Positions 1-8,157 of a DNA stretch of 39,477 nt are shown piece after piece. This DNA is from an uncultured Bacilli bacterium (GTDB taxonomy: Bacteria; Bacillota_I; Bacilli_A; RF39; UBA660). The first letter of the stretch is position 1. Every line of letters starts with the position of its first letter. The position numbers and the translations under genes were made by a program. The notes beneath the pieces were generated by a model. The model was not told the DNA's origin. It searched no databases and saw only the letters and a list, made by a program, of their open reading frames with translations. The DNA lies in assembly GCA_944350415.1 (NCBI GenBank), contig CALVOY010000043.1, positions 1-39,477 on the forward strand, written 5' to 3'.

Positions 1-113
1 TAACCTCCTAATAAGCACCATCATAAAATATTATATATTTTTACCATCTAAATGCAACTATTTGATTTGTACAGGTAAATGCAACATTTACACATTTTCA
101 AGGTTGCATTTAC
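1..113 (-). promoter_or_regulatory. promoter, RBS and repeated operator-like motif of an off-window minus-strand gene
   Basis: Read on the minus strand, AGGAGG (4-9) is a ribosome binding site whose start codon would lie just left of the window. A TATAAT (30-35) and a TTGCAT (52-57) are spaced 16 nt and form a plausible SigA promoter. The motif TAAATGCAAC occurs at 49-58, overlapping the -35, again at 76-85, and inverted at 103-112 (GTTGCATTTA). Three copies around a promoter look like a repressor or activator site. The regulator and the gene are not visible. Confidence 0.55.
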
Positions 114-163
114 TTTTACAAGTGAGCCTGTTAACGAAAGTTAATGGTTTTTTTTGGAAAAAT

Positions 164-192
164 TTGATTTTTTAAACTTTTTATGCTATAAT
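164..192 (+). promoter_or_regulatory. SigA-type promoter of the lysozyme-like gene
   Basis: TTGATT (164-169) and TATAAT (187-192) are separated by 17 nt. A TGC precedes the -10 box, making it an extended -10. Transcription would start near 199, giving a leader of about 23 nt. Confidence 0.7.
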
Positions 193-221
193 ATGCGAGA
201 TAAAAAAGAGGGGGAATGATT

Positions 222-941
222 ATGAAAAAAGTTGTGAAGAAAAAGAATGTGATACGATTTTATTGTAATATGTTTTATTTTTATATGATATTTTCTATTT
301 TTAGTACTCCTTATCATGCTTCTTTTAATGAGTCTCCAAAAGTTTCTTTATCTTCTATTGAGGATCAACATTCTGTTAAGTCGATTATAAAATTACCTGA
401 TATTGATTTCAAAATAGATGATTATATACCTGTTACAGATAATATTACAACTTCATCTGTTTCAGATTTGGAATATGCAAATAGTTATTCTGGAATGAAT
501 TTGGACTATGAATTAGAAGATGGAATTAAAGAGTTAGCTGAGCAATACGAAGTACCATACCAAATTGTGCTTACGATTGGAGAACAAGAATCTCGCGGAA
601 GCTGGAATAATAACGGAGTAATTTCACCTACTAATGATTATGGAGAGTTTCAAATTAATGAATGTAATTTATCTTATATTGAAGAAAATCTTGGTTATAC
701 AAAAGAAGAAATTAGATATGATTCATTAAAAAATGCTGAAGCATGTGTGTTTTTACTAAAAGATATTTTGAGTAGAGATGATGTTAATTCGCTAGAAGAT
801 GTTTTTGGTATGTACAATGGTTGGATCAATTGGCAAAATAAACCCATTTCAGTAAGCTATGTCGATGGTTGTCTTGATATTATGGATCAATATTTTTCTG
901 ATTATCATTACCCAGAAGAATATACTCTTACTAAACGATAA
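222..941 (+). CDS. secreted or anchored lysozyme/lytic-transglycosylase-like protein
   Basis: A basic N-terminus and one hydrophobic segment (about residues 11-32) suggest a signal peptide or membrane anchor. The C-terminal half resembles the SLT/lysozyme fold: a candidate catalytic Glu lies in the EQES stretch, followed by a YGEFQIN motif like the G-[LF]-[MF]-Q-[IL]-N signature, and a YNGW stretch near the end. It probably cuts or binds peptidoglycan outside the membrane. I chose the ATG at 222 because the RBS (AGAGGGGG, 207-214) is only 1 nt from the ATG at 216 but 7 nt from 222. It has its own promoter and stands alone before proS. Exact substrate and activity are not proven; it could be a lysozyme-fold binding protein. 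Confidence 0.6.
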   Translation: MKKVVKKKNVIRFYCNMFYFYMIFSIFSTPYHASFNESPKVSLSSIEDQHSVKSIIKLPDIDFKIDDYIPVTDNITTSSVSDLEYANSYSGMNLDYELEDGIKELAEQYEVPYQIVLTIGEQESRGSWNNNGVISPTNDYGEFQINECNLSYIEENLGYTKEEIRYDSLKNAEACVFLLKDILSRDDVNSLEDVFGMYNGWINWQNKPISVSYVDGCLDIMDQYFSDYHYPEEYTLTKR

Positions 942-1034
942 AAGGAATGGTCATAAAAAAATTTGCATATATAATCTTATGATGTAGATTCCTTAGAAGT
1001 TTATTAAGCTTCATTTTTCATTATGTAATTATTT

Positions 1035-1064
1035 AGAGAAGTTAGAATATAATTTTCTCTTTTT
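1035..1064 (+). terminator. weak hairpin with T-run after the lysozyme-like gene
   Basis: AGAGAA (1035-1040) can pair with TTCTCT (1055-1060), followed by TTTT. The loop is long and the stem short, so this is only a possible terminator. Confidence 0.25.
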
Positions 1065-1113
1065 GTTTTATTTTTTTAGGTTTTACTGTATAATCTTACT
1101 AGGAAGTGAAATT

Positions 1114-2547
1114 ATGGACGGAAAAGAATTAAAAGAAATTACAAGTCGTGATATTGATTTTGCACAGTGGTATACCGATATCTGTAAAAAGGCAGAGTTA
1201 ATTGATTATTCTAGTGTAAAAGGTTGCATGATTATTAGACCTTATGGGTATGCCATTTGGGAAAATATTCAGAAAGAATTGGATAAAAGATTTAAAGAAA
1301 CGGGACATCAAAATGTTTATATGCCAATATTTATTCCGGAATCATTATTGCAAAAGGAAAAAGATCATGTAGAAGGTTTTGCTCCAGAAGTGGCTTGGGT
1401 TACTCATGGCGGTAGTGAAGAGTTAACTGAGCGACTTTGTGTAAGACCTACCAGTGAAACCTTATTCTGTGAACACTATGCTAATATTGTAAAAAGTTAT
1501 CGTGATTTACCAAAGCTTTATAATCAATGGTGTAGTGTTGTTCGTTGGGAAAAAACAACACGTCCTTTTTTAAGAAGCCGAGAATATTTGTGGCAAGAAG
1601 GACATACTATTCATGCTACTAGCGAAGAAGCAAAAGAAGAGACATTAAAAATGCTTAATATTTACGCGGATTTTTGTGAGGAAGTTTTAGCAATTCCTGT
1701 TATTAAGGGAGAAAAAACAGAAAAAGAGCGTTTCGCTGGGGCTGAAGCTACTTATACAATAGAAGCCTTGATGTACAATGGTATTGCTTTACAGTCTGGA
1801 ACTAGTCATTATTTTGGAGATGGGTTTGCTCGTGCTTTTAATATGAAATTTATGGATCGTGATAATCAAGAAAAATATGTATATCAAACTTCTTGGGGAG
1901 TTAGTACTAGAATTATTGGAGCATTGATTATGACACATAGTGATGATCATGGGTTGGTACTTCCACCTAATATTGCACCAACGAAAGTTACCATTATTCC
2001 AATTGGTAAAAATAATACGGAAGTATTAGATAGAAGTTATGATATTGCTAAAACATTAAAATTAGAAGGAATTACATGTAATATTGATGATAGTGAAAAG
2101 TCTCCTGGTTTTCGATTTGCAGAAGCCGAAATGCGTGGCATTCCTGTTCGTATTGAAATTGGGCCTAGAGATTTAGAGGATAATAAATGTATTTTAGTAA
2201 GACGCGACACTTTGGAAAAGATAGAAGTTTCTTTAGATAATGTTGTAGAAGAAGTAATTAAATTATTATTGGAAATTCAAAATAGTATGTATTTAAGAGC
2301 TAAAATAAGAAGAGATGATATGACAAAGTCTGTTTTGACTTTAGCGGAAATGAAAGCATTATCCGAAAAAGAAAATGGCTTTATCAAAGCTTACTGGTGT
2401 GGTGATAGGGCTTGCGAGGATCAAATTAAGGAAGAAACCGGAATTACATCACGTTGTATCCCATTTAATGGTGATGATCAAGATGGAAAATGCTTAGTTT
2501 GTGGTAAAGACGCAAAACATCTAGTATATTGGGGAAAACAATATTAA
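1114..2547 (+). CDS. proS: prolyl-tRNA synthetase, archaeal/eukaryal (short) type
   Basis: Charges tRNA-Pro with proline using ATP. The 477-aa length, without the bacterial editing insertion, the class II motifs ([28 protein letters not shown]) and the C-terminal domain with paired cysteines (WCGDRAC and CLVCG) ending in Tyr mark the archaeal/eukaryotic-type ProRS found in some Bacillota and Mollicutes. I place the start at ATG 1114, with AGGAAG at 1101-1106. A longer frame from 1063 would add a hydrophobic stretch that is not expected. TATAAT at 1089-1094 suggests a very short leader. No T-box is seen upstream. A strong terminator follows. Confidence 0.95.
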   Translation: MDGKELKEITSRDIDFAQWYTDICKKAELIDYSSVKGCMIIRPYGYAIWENIQKELDKRFKETGHQNVYMPIFIPESLLQKEKDHVEGFAPEVAWVTHGGSEELTERLCVRPTSETLFCEHYANIVKSYRDLPKLYNQWCSVVRWEKTTRPFLRSREYLWQEGHTIHATSEEAKEETLKMLNIYADFCEEVLAIPVIKGEKTEKERFAGAEATYTIEALMYNGIALQSGTSHYFGDGFARAFNMKFMDRDNQEKYVYQTSWGVSTRIIGALIMTHSDDHGLVLPPNIAPTKVTIIPIGKNNTEVLDRSYDIAKTLKLEGITCNIDDSEKSPGFRFAEAEMRGIPVRIEIGPRDLEDNKCILVRRDTLEKIEVSLDNVVEEVIKLLLEIQNSMYLRAKIRRDDMTKSVLTLAEMKALSEKENGFIKAYWCGDRACEDQIKEETGITSRCIPFNGDDQDGKCLVCGKDAKHLVYWGKQY

Positions 2548-2554
2548 GAAAACT

Positions 2555-2587
2555 GATAAGTACTTTATAGTATTTATCGTTTTTTTT
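2555..2587 (+). terminator. rho-independent terminator of proS
   Basis: GATAAGTACT (2555-2564) pairs with AGTATTTATC (2569-2578), 10 bp with one G-U pair and a 4-nt loop, followed by a run of eight T. Confidence 0.8.
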
Positions 2588-2666
2588 ATTTTGAATTTTT
2601 TACATATCTTTATATTTTTCGACAAAATTTTTCTTCTAAAGCGCTTATGATTATATTGGTGATCAT

Positions 2667-3119
2667 ATGAAAATAAATGTAATCGTTCCAGTTCTTTGTG
2701 CTATTCTTTTAGGTTATTTATGTGCTTCTTTTATCTTTAATCAATATGGGGTTAGTAGTTTTGCTTTTCATGAGACAGCTAATGTTTATTTTTTGCAGTG
2801 TGGGGCTTATACCACTCAGGAAGCTAGTCAAACGGAGATCAAGGGGATTTCTGATAAGATAACGGTTAAAGAGGGAGAAAAATACTATTCTTATATTGGG
2901 ATGACAGCTGATAAAAATATTGCTGAATCTATTCAAAAATTGTATCAAGAAAATGGTGTTGATATTTATATTAAAGATTACTATATTGAAAATGAAGATT
3001 TTGTGAATCAGGTCAAACAGTATGATGTTTTATTAGAAAGCAGTGATACTTTAGAAGAAGTAAACTCTGTTTTAGAGACGGTATTGGCCACTTATGATGA
3101 AACAGTATTGAATTCCTAA
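2667..3119 (+). CDS. membrane-anchored SPOR-like protein (SpoIIB position)
   Basis: A 150-aa protein with one N-terminal membrane helix (about residues 4-24) and a small extracytoplasmic domain beginning VYFLQCGAY. That start resembles the first strand of SPOR/sporulation-repeat domains, which bind denuded glycan at septa. The following region (YYSYIGMTADKNIAESIQKLYQENG) fits a beta-alpha-beta SPOR fold. It sits directly before radC and mreCD, where Bacillus subtilis has spoIIB, itself a SPOR-type engulfment protein, which supports a role in sporulation septum remodelling. RBS TTGGTGAT precedes the ATG. The domain call rests on a short motif plus synteny; function is inferred. Confidence 0.6.
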   Translation: MKINVIVPVLCAILLGYLCASFIFNQYGVSSFAFHETANVYFLQCGAYTTQEASQTEIKGISDKITVKEGEKYYSYIGMTADKNIAESIQKLYQENGVDIYIKDYYIENEDFVNQVKQYDVLLESSDTLEEVNSVLETVLATYDETVLNS

Positions 3120-3162
3120 GTACTTTTCTCATTTTTTTAAATAATATAACTGGGTGATAACA

Positions 3163-3849
3163 ATGCGAGTAAAAGACTTGCCTTTATCAGAAAGGCCTCG
3201 TGAGAGATTGCAAAAAGTAGGTGTAGAAAATCTTTCTAATGAAGAATTGATTGCGATTATTTTAAAAAGTGGGAATAGAAAGAAGTCAGTAAAAGAGCTT
3301 AGTGCGGAAATTCTCAAAGAAGCTGGGGAAATCAAAAATTTAAAAAATATTACGAAAGAAACCTTACAAAAAATAGATGGTATTGGGATAGCGCAAGCTC
3401 TTACTATTTTAAGTGTAATAGAACTAGGAAAAAGAATCTTTATAGATTTTAGTTTTGAATCTAAAATAATTCTTAATTCTTCTCAAAGTATATATCAATA
3501 TATGAAATATCAGTTATGGGATAAAAAACAAGAATATTTTTATTGTCTATATGTTAATCAGAAGAAAGAATTAATAGAAAGGAAATTATTGTTTATGGGA
3601 ACTGTAAATCGTAGTATTGTTCATCCGCGAGAGGTTTTTAAAAATGCTTATTTATGTAGTGCTTCTGGTATTATTTGTATTCATAATCATCCTAGTGGAG
3701 ATATTCATCCTAGTAAGGAAGATATTCGTCTTACCAATTCGTTGGTAGAACTGGGAAGAATGAATGGAATTCCAATTATTGACCATATTATTATAGGAAA
3801 TGATTATTACTATAGTTTTTATGAAGAAGGAGAGATCGTTAATTTATAA
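3163..3849 (+). CDS. radC: RadC/JAB (JAMM) domain protein
   Basis: A 228-aa protein with an N-terminal UPF0758 helical region (RPRERLQKVG, helix-hairpin-helix near IDGIGIAQA) and a C-terminal JAMM metalloprotease-like domain with the metal motif HNHPSGD plus a downstream Asp in IDHIIIG. The biochemical role of RadC is unsettled in the literature. I chose ATG 3163 because the upstream GTG at 3154 lies inside the ribosome site GGGTGAT. The position before mreC matches the Bacillus maf-radC-mreB-mreC-mreD order. No mreB lies between radC and mreC here. Confidence 0.9.
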   Translation: MRVKDLPLSERPRERLQKVGVENLSNEELIAIILKSGNRKKSVKELSAEILKEAGEIKNLKNITKETLQKIDGIGIAQALTILSVIELGKRIFIDFSFESKIILNSSQSIYQYMKYQLWDKKQEYFYCLYVNQKKELIERKLLFMGTVNRSIVHPREVFKNAYLCSASGIICIHNHPSGDIHPSKEDIRLTNSLVELGRMNGIPIIDHIIIGNDYYYSFYEEGEIVNL

Positions 3850-3860
3850 GTGGAGGATTT

Positions 3861-4622
3861 ATGTATCGTAAAAAAAATCATAAGAAAACAAAAATTTTGA
3901 TACTATCTATTCTATGCTTTTCTATTTTGATAGGACTTTCTATATTTTTTAGTCAAGAACGCAATTATTCTAAAGTGGAAAAAGTAATTCGAGATATGGG
4001 AGTACACTTAAAAAGCTTTTTTTTACCTAAACCAGAACCCTATAGTCCGTATTTGTTAGAGGGTATTCAACAACAACTAGAGGAAGAAAATATGGAATTA
4101 AAGAAAATGCTAGAATTAAATAGTGAAAAGTATCAGTTCATTCATGCTACTGTAATTTCTCGAGATTTAGATTGGTATCAAGAAATTACGATTGATAAAG
4201 GTGAAAAAGATGGGATTCAGTTAGATATGGCTGTTATTTCTAATCAAGGATTAATTGGAAGGGTTAGTAAAACTGCTTATTCTTCTAGTGTTGTGAAGCT
4301 ATTAACAGCTAGTTCTGATGATATGAAAATTGCTGTTGATATTCAAAGTGGTGAAGAAAAAATTCATGGGATTATAGATGATTATTTAGAAGAGGAGGAT
4401 GTTATTCAAGTAAATAATATTTCTAAAAATAAAGAAATCAAACTAGATGATAAAGTATATACAAATGGATTAGGGGGAATTTATCCATCAGGTATTTATA
4501 TTGGAAAGGTAGTAGATATTGCTTACGACTCTTTAGGGTTAAATAAAATCGTAAAAGTAAAGCCAGACTCTTCTTATGATATTTTACGATATGTTACTGT
4601 GATAGGGAGGGAAGAAGAATGA
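3861..4622 (+). CDS. mreC: rod shape-determining protein MreC
   Basis: Bitopic cell-shape protein linking cytoplasmic MreB/elongasome to cell wall synthases. It has a basic start, one membrane helix (about residues 12-30), a coiled-coil stretch rich in E/K/L (about 66-92) and the periplasmic-type beta domain (VISRDLDWYQEITIDKGEKDG, then NQGLIGRV). 253 aa is near the usual length. RBS GGAGG precedes the ATG. The stop overlaps the mreD start by 4 nt (ATGA), so the two are translationally coupled. Confidence 0.93.
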   Translation: MYRKKNHKKTKILILSILCFSILIGLSIFFSQERNYSKVEKVIRDMGVHLKSFFLPKPEPYSPYLLEGIQQQLEEENMELKKMLELNSEKYQFIHATVISRDLDWYQEITIDKGEKDGIQLDMAVISNQGLIGRVSKTAYSSSVVKLLTASSDDMKIAVDIQSGEEKIHGIIDDYLEEEDVIQVNNISKNKEIKLDDKVYTNGLGGIYPSGIYIGKVVDIAYDSLGLNKIVKVKPDSSYDILRYVTVIGREEE

Positions 4623-5098
4623 TACTTTATCTTTTTCTGTCTTTTTTAGTTGATTTTTGGTTAGAATATTATTTACCTTTTTTACCTGATTTTTTCATAT
4701 TTTTACAGCCTATGCTTTTTGTTACTACGGTTCTTTCTTTTCTTATATTGCAATCTAAAAATAAGAAAATATTAAAAATATTATTTGTTAGTATTTTGAT
4801 TTATGATTTATTATTTAGTAGAATCTATTTTTTAAGATTTATTATCTTCTTGTTTTTATATAAGATGATATCTTATTTAAAACAGCATTGGAATTTTTCT
4901 TTTTTTTCTTATATAATGCTAATTATTTTGGGTTTGATCAGCTATCTATTTCTTCAATATATCCTACTACTTGGAATAGGAATCATTGATTATCCAATCT
5001 CGTTTTTATTTAGAGTAGTCTTTCATTCTCTTCTTTTAAATGTAATATATGGTATGATTTTGTATTCTTTTTTAGGTATAAAGAAAAGAAAAGCGTAA
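4619..5098 (+). CDS. mreD: rod shape-determining protein MreD
   Basis: A 159-aa, almost wholly hydrophobic protein with about five membrane segments, overlapping mreC by 4 nt. Primary sequence of MreD is poorly conserved, so the call rests on size, hydrophobicity and position after mreC. It would be the membrane partner of MreC in lateral wall synthesis or, in this spore-former, in asymmetric wall growth. The next gene, spoIVFA, begins 22 nt later, where Bacillus has minC and minD first; these are absent here. Confidence 0.85.
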   Translation: MILYLFLSFLVDFWLEYYLPFLPDFFIFLQPMLFVTTVLSFLILQSKNKKILKILFVSILIYDLLFSRIYFLRFIIFLFLYKMISYLKQHWNFSFFSYIMLIILGLISYLFLQYILLLGIGIIDYPISFLFRVVFHSLLLNVIYGMILYSFLGIKKRKA

Positions 5099-5119
5099 TA
5101 AGAATTATTAGGTGAAGAA

Positions 5120-5728
5120 ATGATGGATGAATATAAGTCACTTCAAAAATATTTCAATAAGACAAAGAAACAACAACCAAAGAAAAATCCCTTTTTCAGT
5201 ATGATATTAAATCACATTTTGATTTCAGGAGTCTTACTATTAGTGTGTTTATGTGTTATGAAAATAGAACCTGATTTTAAAACTTGGATTGATAAACAGG
5301 TATATCATACCAACTTTTCTTTTGCCAAAATCAATGAAACTTATGAGAAATATTTTGGTAGTATTTTCCCTTTACCTACGATCGATACAGATGGAACCAA
5401 ACCTGTTTTTGATGAAAAGCTGGTTTATCAATCAAAAGAGCCTTATAAAGAAGGGGTGAAACTAGTTGTTAGTCAAAATTATTTAGTTCCAGTATTAGAA
5501 AGTGGGATTGTAGTATTTATTGGCAATAAAGATAACTATGGGAAAACTATCATTGTTCAGCAAGTAAATGGAATTGATTTATGGTATGTAGGGGTAGAAA
5601 ATAATAATTTGAAAATTTATGATTATATAGAAAAAGGTAGTTTACTTGGTGAAGCTATCAGCAATGAAATGTATTTATTCTATCAAAAAGCAGGAGAGTT
5701 TTTAAATTATCAAGACTATTTGGAATAA
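5120..5728 (+). CDS. spoIVFA: stage IV sporulation protein FA (degenerate M23/LytM)
   Basis: A 202-aa protein with a basic cytoplasmic N-terminus, one membrane helix (about residues 28-47) and a C-terminal LytM/M23-like domain (LESGIVVFIGNKDNYGKTIIV, then a WYVGVE stretch). The zinc ligands of active M23 peptidases (H...D and HxH) are missing, as in SpoIVFA, which holds and inhibits the SpoIVFB protease in the outer forespore membrane. ATG 5120 or 5123 both fit RBS AGGTGA (5110-5115). The last 23 nt overlap the proposed spoIVFB reading frame, and an AGGAGA inside its coding sequence appears to serve spoIVFB. Identity rests on domain order plus the neighbouring protease. Confidence 0.85.
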   Translation: MMDEYKSLQKYFNKTKKQQPKKNPFFSMILNHILISGVLLLVCLCVMKIEPDFKTWIDKQVYHTNFSFAKINETYEKYFGSIFPLPTIDTDGTKPVFDEKLVYQSKEPYKEGVKLVVSQNYLVPVLESGIVVFIGNKDNYGKTIIVQQVNGIDLWYVGVENNNLKIYDYIEKGSLLGEAISNEMYLFYQKAGEFLNYQDYLE

Positions 5729-6455
5729 AGTTTATTTTCATCCGTTATTTTATGCTGTCTGTTTCCTTTGTTTTTTTACTGGACATTTTAGGAATTTATT
5801 TTATTTTACACTTCTTATTTTTGTTCACGAATGTGGACATTTCATAACAGGAAAAATATTAGGATTTCAAGTGAAACGAATTGAAATATATCCGTATGGT
5901 GGTTGTAGTAAATTAGAGTATGATATCAATGTTTATTTATGGAAAGAGTTGTTGGTTTTGATAATGGGTCCTGTTACCCAAATTGTTTTTGTTTTTTTAA
6001 TTGGTTATTTTCATTTCCAAGTGGAAAATTATTTTTATACTTATCACTTTTTTATTTTAAGTTTTAATTTGCTACCTATTTATCCTTTAGATGGAGGAAG
6101 ATTACTTCATTTAATACTAGCATATTTTTGTTCTTTTTATCAGAGTTTAAAGTATGTTTTTTATTTTAGTATTTTTGCTTATTTTTGCATTCTTTTTTAT
6201 ATTATATTATTTGAAAGAAACCTAATGTTTGTTTTGATCATATCTTTGCTTGGCTTTAAGGTATATAAAGAGGTTAAACAAGTAGATTATTATTTTCAAA
6301 AGTTTTTAATGGAACGATATTTACATAATTATTCTTTTTCAAAGATAAAAAAAGTTACAGAAGTTCAACAAATGAGAAGAGACTATTATCATTATTTTAT
6401 TGATCAGGGAAATATTGTTTCAGAAACAGAACGATTATCCTACTATTTTTCCTGA
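5706..6455 (+). CDS. spoIVFB: SpoIVFB site-2 protease (M50), apparent ATT start
   Basis: Intramembrane zinc protease that in Bacillus cleaves pro-SigmaK. The frame contains HECGH (codons 5826-5840, the HExxH motif) and the second M50 motif NLLPIYPLDGGRL. The first canonical start in frame is GTG 5871, downstream of HExxH, so starting there would delete the active site. The frame is open back to 5706, where ATT-ATC follows AGGAGA (5692-5697) by 8 nt. The resulting N-terminus (IKTIWNKVYFHPLFY, then FFTGHFRNL) aligns with the start of Bacillus SpoIVFB. I therefore propose an ATT start and 249 aa. The M50 call is secure; the start codon is inferred. Confidence 0.88.
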   Translation: MIKTIWNKVYFHPLFYAVCFLCFFTGHFRNLFYFTLLIFVHECGHFITGKILGFQVKRIEIYPYGGCSKLEYDINVYLWKELLVLIMGPVTQIVFVFLIGYFHFQVENYFYTYHFFILSFNLLPIYPLDGGRLLHLILAYFCSFYQSLKYVFYFSIFAYFCILFYIILFERNLMFVLIISLLGFKVYKEVKQVDYYFQKFLMERYLHNYSFSKIKKVTEVQQMRRDYYHYFIDQGNIVSETERLSYYFS

Positions 6456-6510
6456 AATCTCTTTTTTCATGGAAAAATGTCTTTTCTACCATTCTGATTC
6501 TATTGATTAT

Positions 6511-6538
6511 TTGGAATCTAGGTTTTATATGATATAAT
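6511..6538 (+). promoter_or_regulatory. promoter of mutY
   Basis: TTGGAA (6511-6516) and TATAAT (6533-6538), spacing 16 nt, with TGA just before the -10 box. Confidence 0.6.
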
Positions 6539-6561
6539 CGAAAAGGAATGGATGGATTTTC

Positions 6562-7620
6562 ATGGATAAAATAGTAACTTCTTTAATAGAATGGTATTAT
6601 CAAAATAAAAGAATGCTTCCTTGGAGGATGGATAGAGATCCTTATCATGTGTGGGTATCTGAAATCATGCTTCAACAAACTAGGATTGAAGCTGTTATTG
6701 GATATTATGATCGATTTATGAAAGAGCTTCCTACTATCCAAGATTTAGCTTCTTGTCCACAGGATAGGTTATTAAAATTATGGGAAGGATTAGGGTATTA
6801 CAATCGTGTTAGAAATCTCCAAAAAGCTGCTCAAATGATTGTGGAAGAATATCATAATCAGTTTCCTAGCACTTATTCACAGATTCTTTCTTTACCAGGA
6901 ATTGGTGAGTATACAGCTAGTGCTATTTCTTCTATTTGTTTTTCTTTAAAAGAAGCGACAGTGGATGGTAATGTCTTAAGAGTTTATATGAGGGTAAATA
7001 ACTGTTATGATAATATAGATGATATCAAAGTCAGAAAAAGGGTAAGAAAAGACTTGATTCCAATTATGCCAGAAGATGCGGGTGGTTTTAATGAGGCTTT
7101 GATGGAGCTTGGTGAAACCATATGTATTCCTAATGGGGTTCCAAAATGTGGAGAGTGTCCTATTCAAAAATTTTGTAAGGCTTATGCTCATAATACTATT
7201 TTAGATCTTCCTATTAGAAATCCTAAAAAAGAGAAAAAAATAGAAGATTATACTGTTTTTCTATTGGTATCTCAAAATATGGTAGCTATAGAAAAGAGAC
7301 AGAGTAAAGGATTGCTTCACAATATGTGGCAATTTCCTAATGTCGAAAAAGGGATGACTTTATCGCAAGTTCAAGCCTATTTAGAAGAAAGAAAGATCCC
7401 TTTTTCTGATGTAGAGAAAGCGAATTTTTACACACACATTTTTACTCATAAAAAATGGAATATGCAAGCTTATTTTGTGGTATTAAAAGAGAAAATGGAA
7501 TTTGAAGATGCTACCTGGGTATCTTTCCATGATTTAGAAAATACTTATGCCATACCTACTGCATTTCAACCATTTAAAAATTATTTAAAAGAAAGGATCC
7601 AACAAAATGATGAAACATAG
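6562..7620 (+). CDS. mutY: adenine DNA glycosylase MutY
   Basis: Removes adenine mispaired with 8-oxoguanine or G. The N-terminal helix-hairpin-helix glycosylase has WVSEIMLQQT (Glu34 is the conserved catalytic Glu), LPGIGEYTASAI and the catalytic Asp in VDGNVLRV. The 4Fe-4S cluster motif is C-IPNGVP-KCGECPIQKFC. The C-terminal NUDIX-like 8-oxoG recognition domain (about residues 225-350) is present, so the protein is full length (352 aa). The 3' end overlaps the next NUDIX gene by 14 nt, suggesting a two-gene operon for oxidative DNA damage or nucleotide sanitation. Confidence 0.95.
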   Translation: MDKIVTSLIEWYYQNKRMLPWRMDRDPYHVWVSEIMLQQTRIEAVIGYYDRFMKELPTIQDLASCPQDRLLKLWEGLGYYNRVRNLQKAAQMIVEEYHNQFPSTYSQILSLPGIGEYTASAISSICFSLKEATVDGNVLRVYMRVNNCYDNIDDIKVRKRVRKDLIPIMPEDAGGFNEALMELGETICIPNGVPKCGECPIQKFCKAYAHNTILDLPIRNPKKEKKIEDYTVFLLVSQNMVAIEKRQSKGLLHNMWQFPNVEKGMTLSQVQAYLEERKIPFSDVEKANFYTHIFTHKKWNMQAYFVVLKEKMEFEDATWVSFHDLENTYAIPTAFQPFKNYLKERIQQNDET

Positions 7621-8068
7621 TGCTGGAGTTTTAGTATACAAGATAGAAAACAACCAATTAAAAGTATTATTGTGTCATATGGGTGGACCTTATTGGCAAA
7701 ATGTAGATATTGGTGCTTGGTCTATTCCTAAAGGAGAATTTCAAAAAGAAAAAGCGATAACTGCTGCTACTGGTGAATTTCAAGAAGAAACAGGATTCAA
7801 CATAGATCAAAAAGATTTAAAATTCTTAGGTAGTAAAAAGCAGTCTAACAACAAACTAGTTACCATTTTTTCTACTAATCATGACTTTGATGTTAGTAAA
7901 GCCAAAAGTAATACTTTTATCAAGGAATGGCCTAAAGGAAGTGGGAATATGAGAGAATTTCCAGAAATGGATAAAGCAGAGTGGCTCGATATAGAAGAAG
8001 CTAAGAAGAAAATATTAAAAGGACAAGTTTTCTTTTTAGAGAGATTAGAGCGAGAGTTTAACCATTGA
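7607..8068 (+). CDS. NUDIX hydrolase, COG4119-like
   Basis: A 153-aa NUDIX protein. The order SAGVLVY, GGPYWQNVDIGAWSIPKGEF, NUDIX helix, then KSNTFIKEWPKGSGNMREFPEMDKAEW matches the COG4119 group of predicted NTP pyrophosphohydrolases. The NUDIX box reads G-EFQK-E-KAITAAT-G-EFQEETG: it is one residue shorter than GX5EX7REUXEEXGU and has Gly where the Arg should be. The EExxG metal ligands remain. The start is inside the end of mutY (ATG 7607 or 7610). Substrate unknown; a house-cleaning role is plausible. Confidence 0.85.
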   Translation: MMKHSAGVLVYKIENNQLKVLLCHMGGPYWQNVDIGAWSIPKGEFQKEKAITAATGEFQEETGFNIDQKDLKFLGSKKQSNNKLVTIFSTNHDFDVSKAKSNTFIKEWPKGSGNMREFPEMDKAEWLDIEEAKKKILKGQVFFLERLEREFNH

Positions 8069-8157
8069 TACTAGTCTTTCGCTCTTATTCATGCTATGAT
8101 ATTGATAAGTAAAGAATGGATATTCATTATTTTGTGCATAGCATTGGGGGAGATATT

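Noticed and set aside
942-1113. T-box upstream of proS
   Set aside because: No GGGTGGNACCGCGG motif or Stem I features are present.
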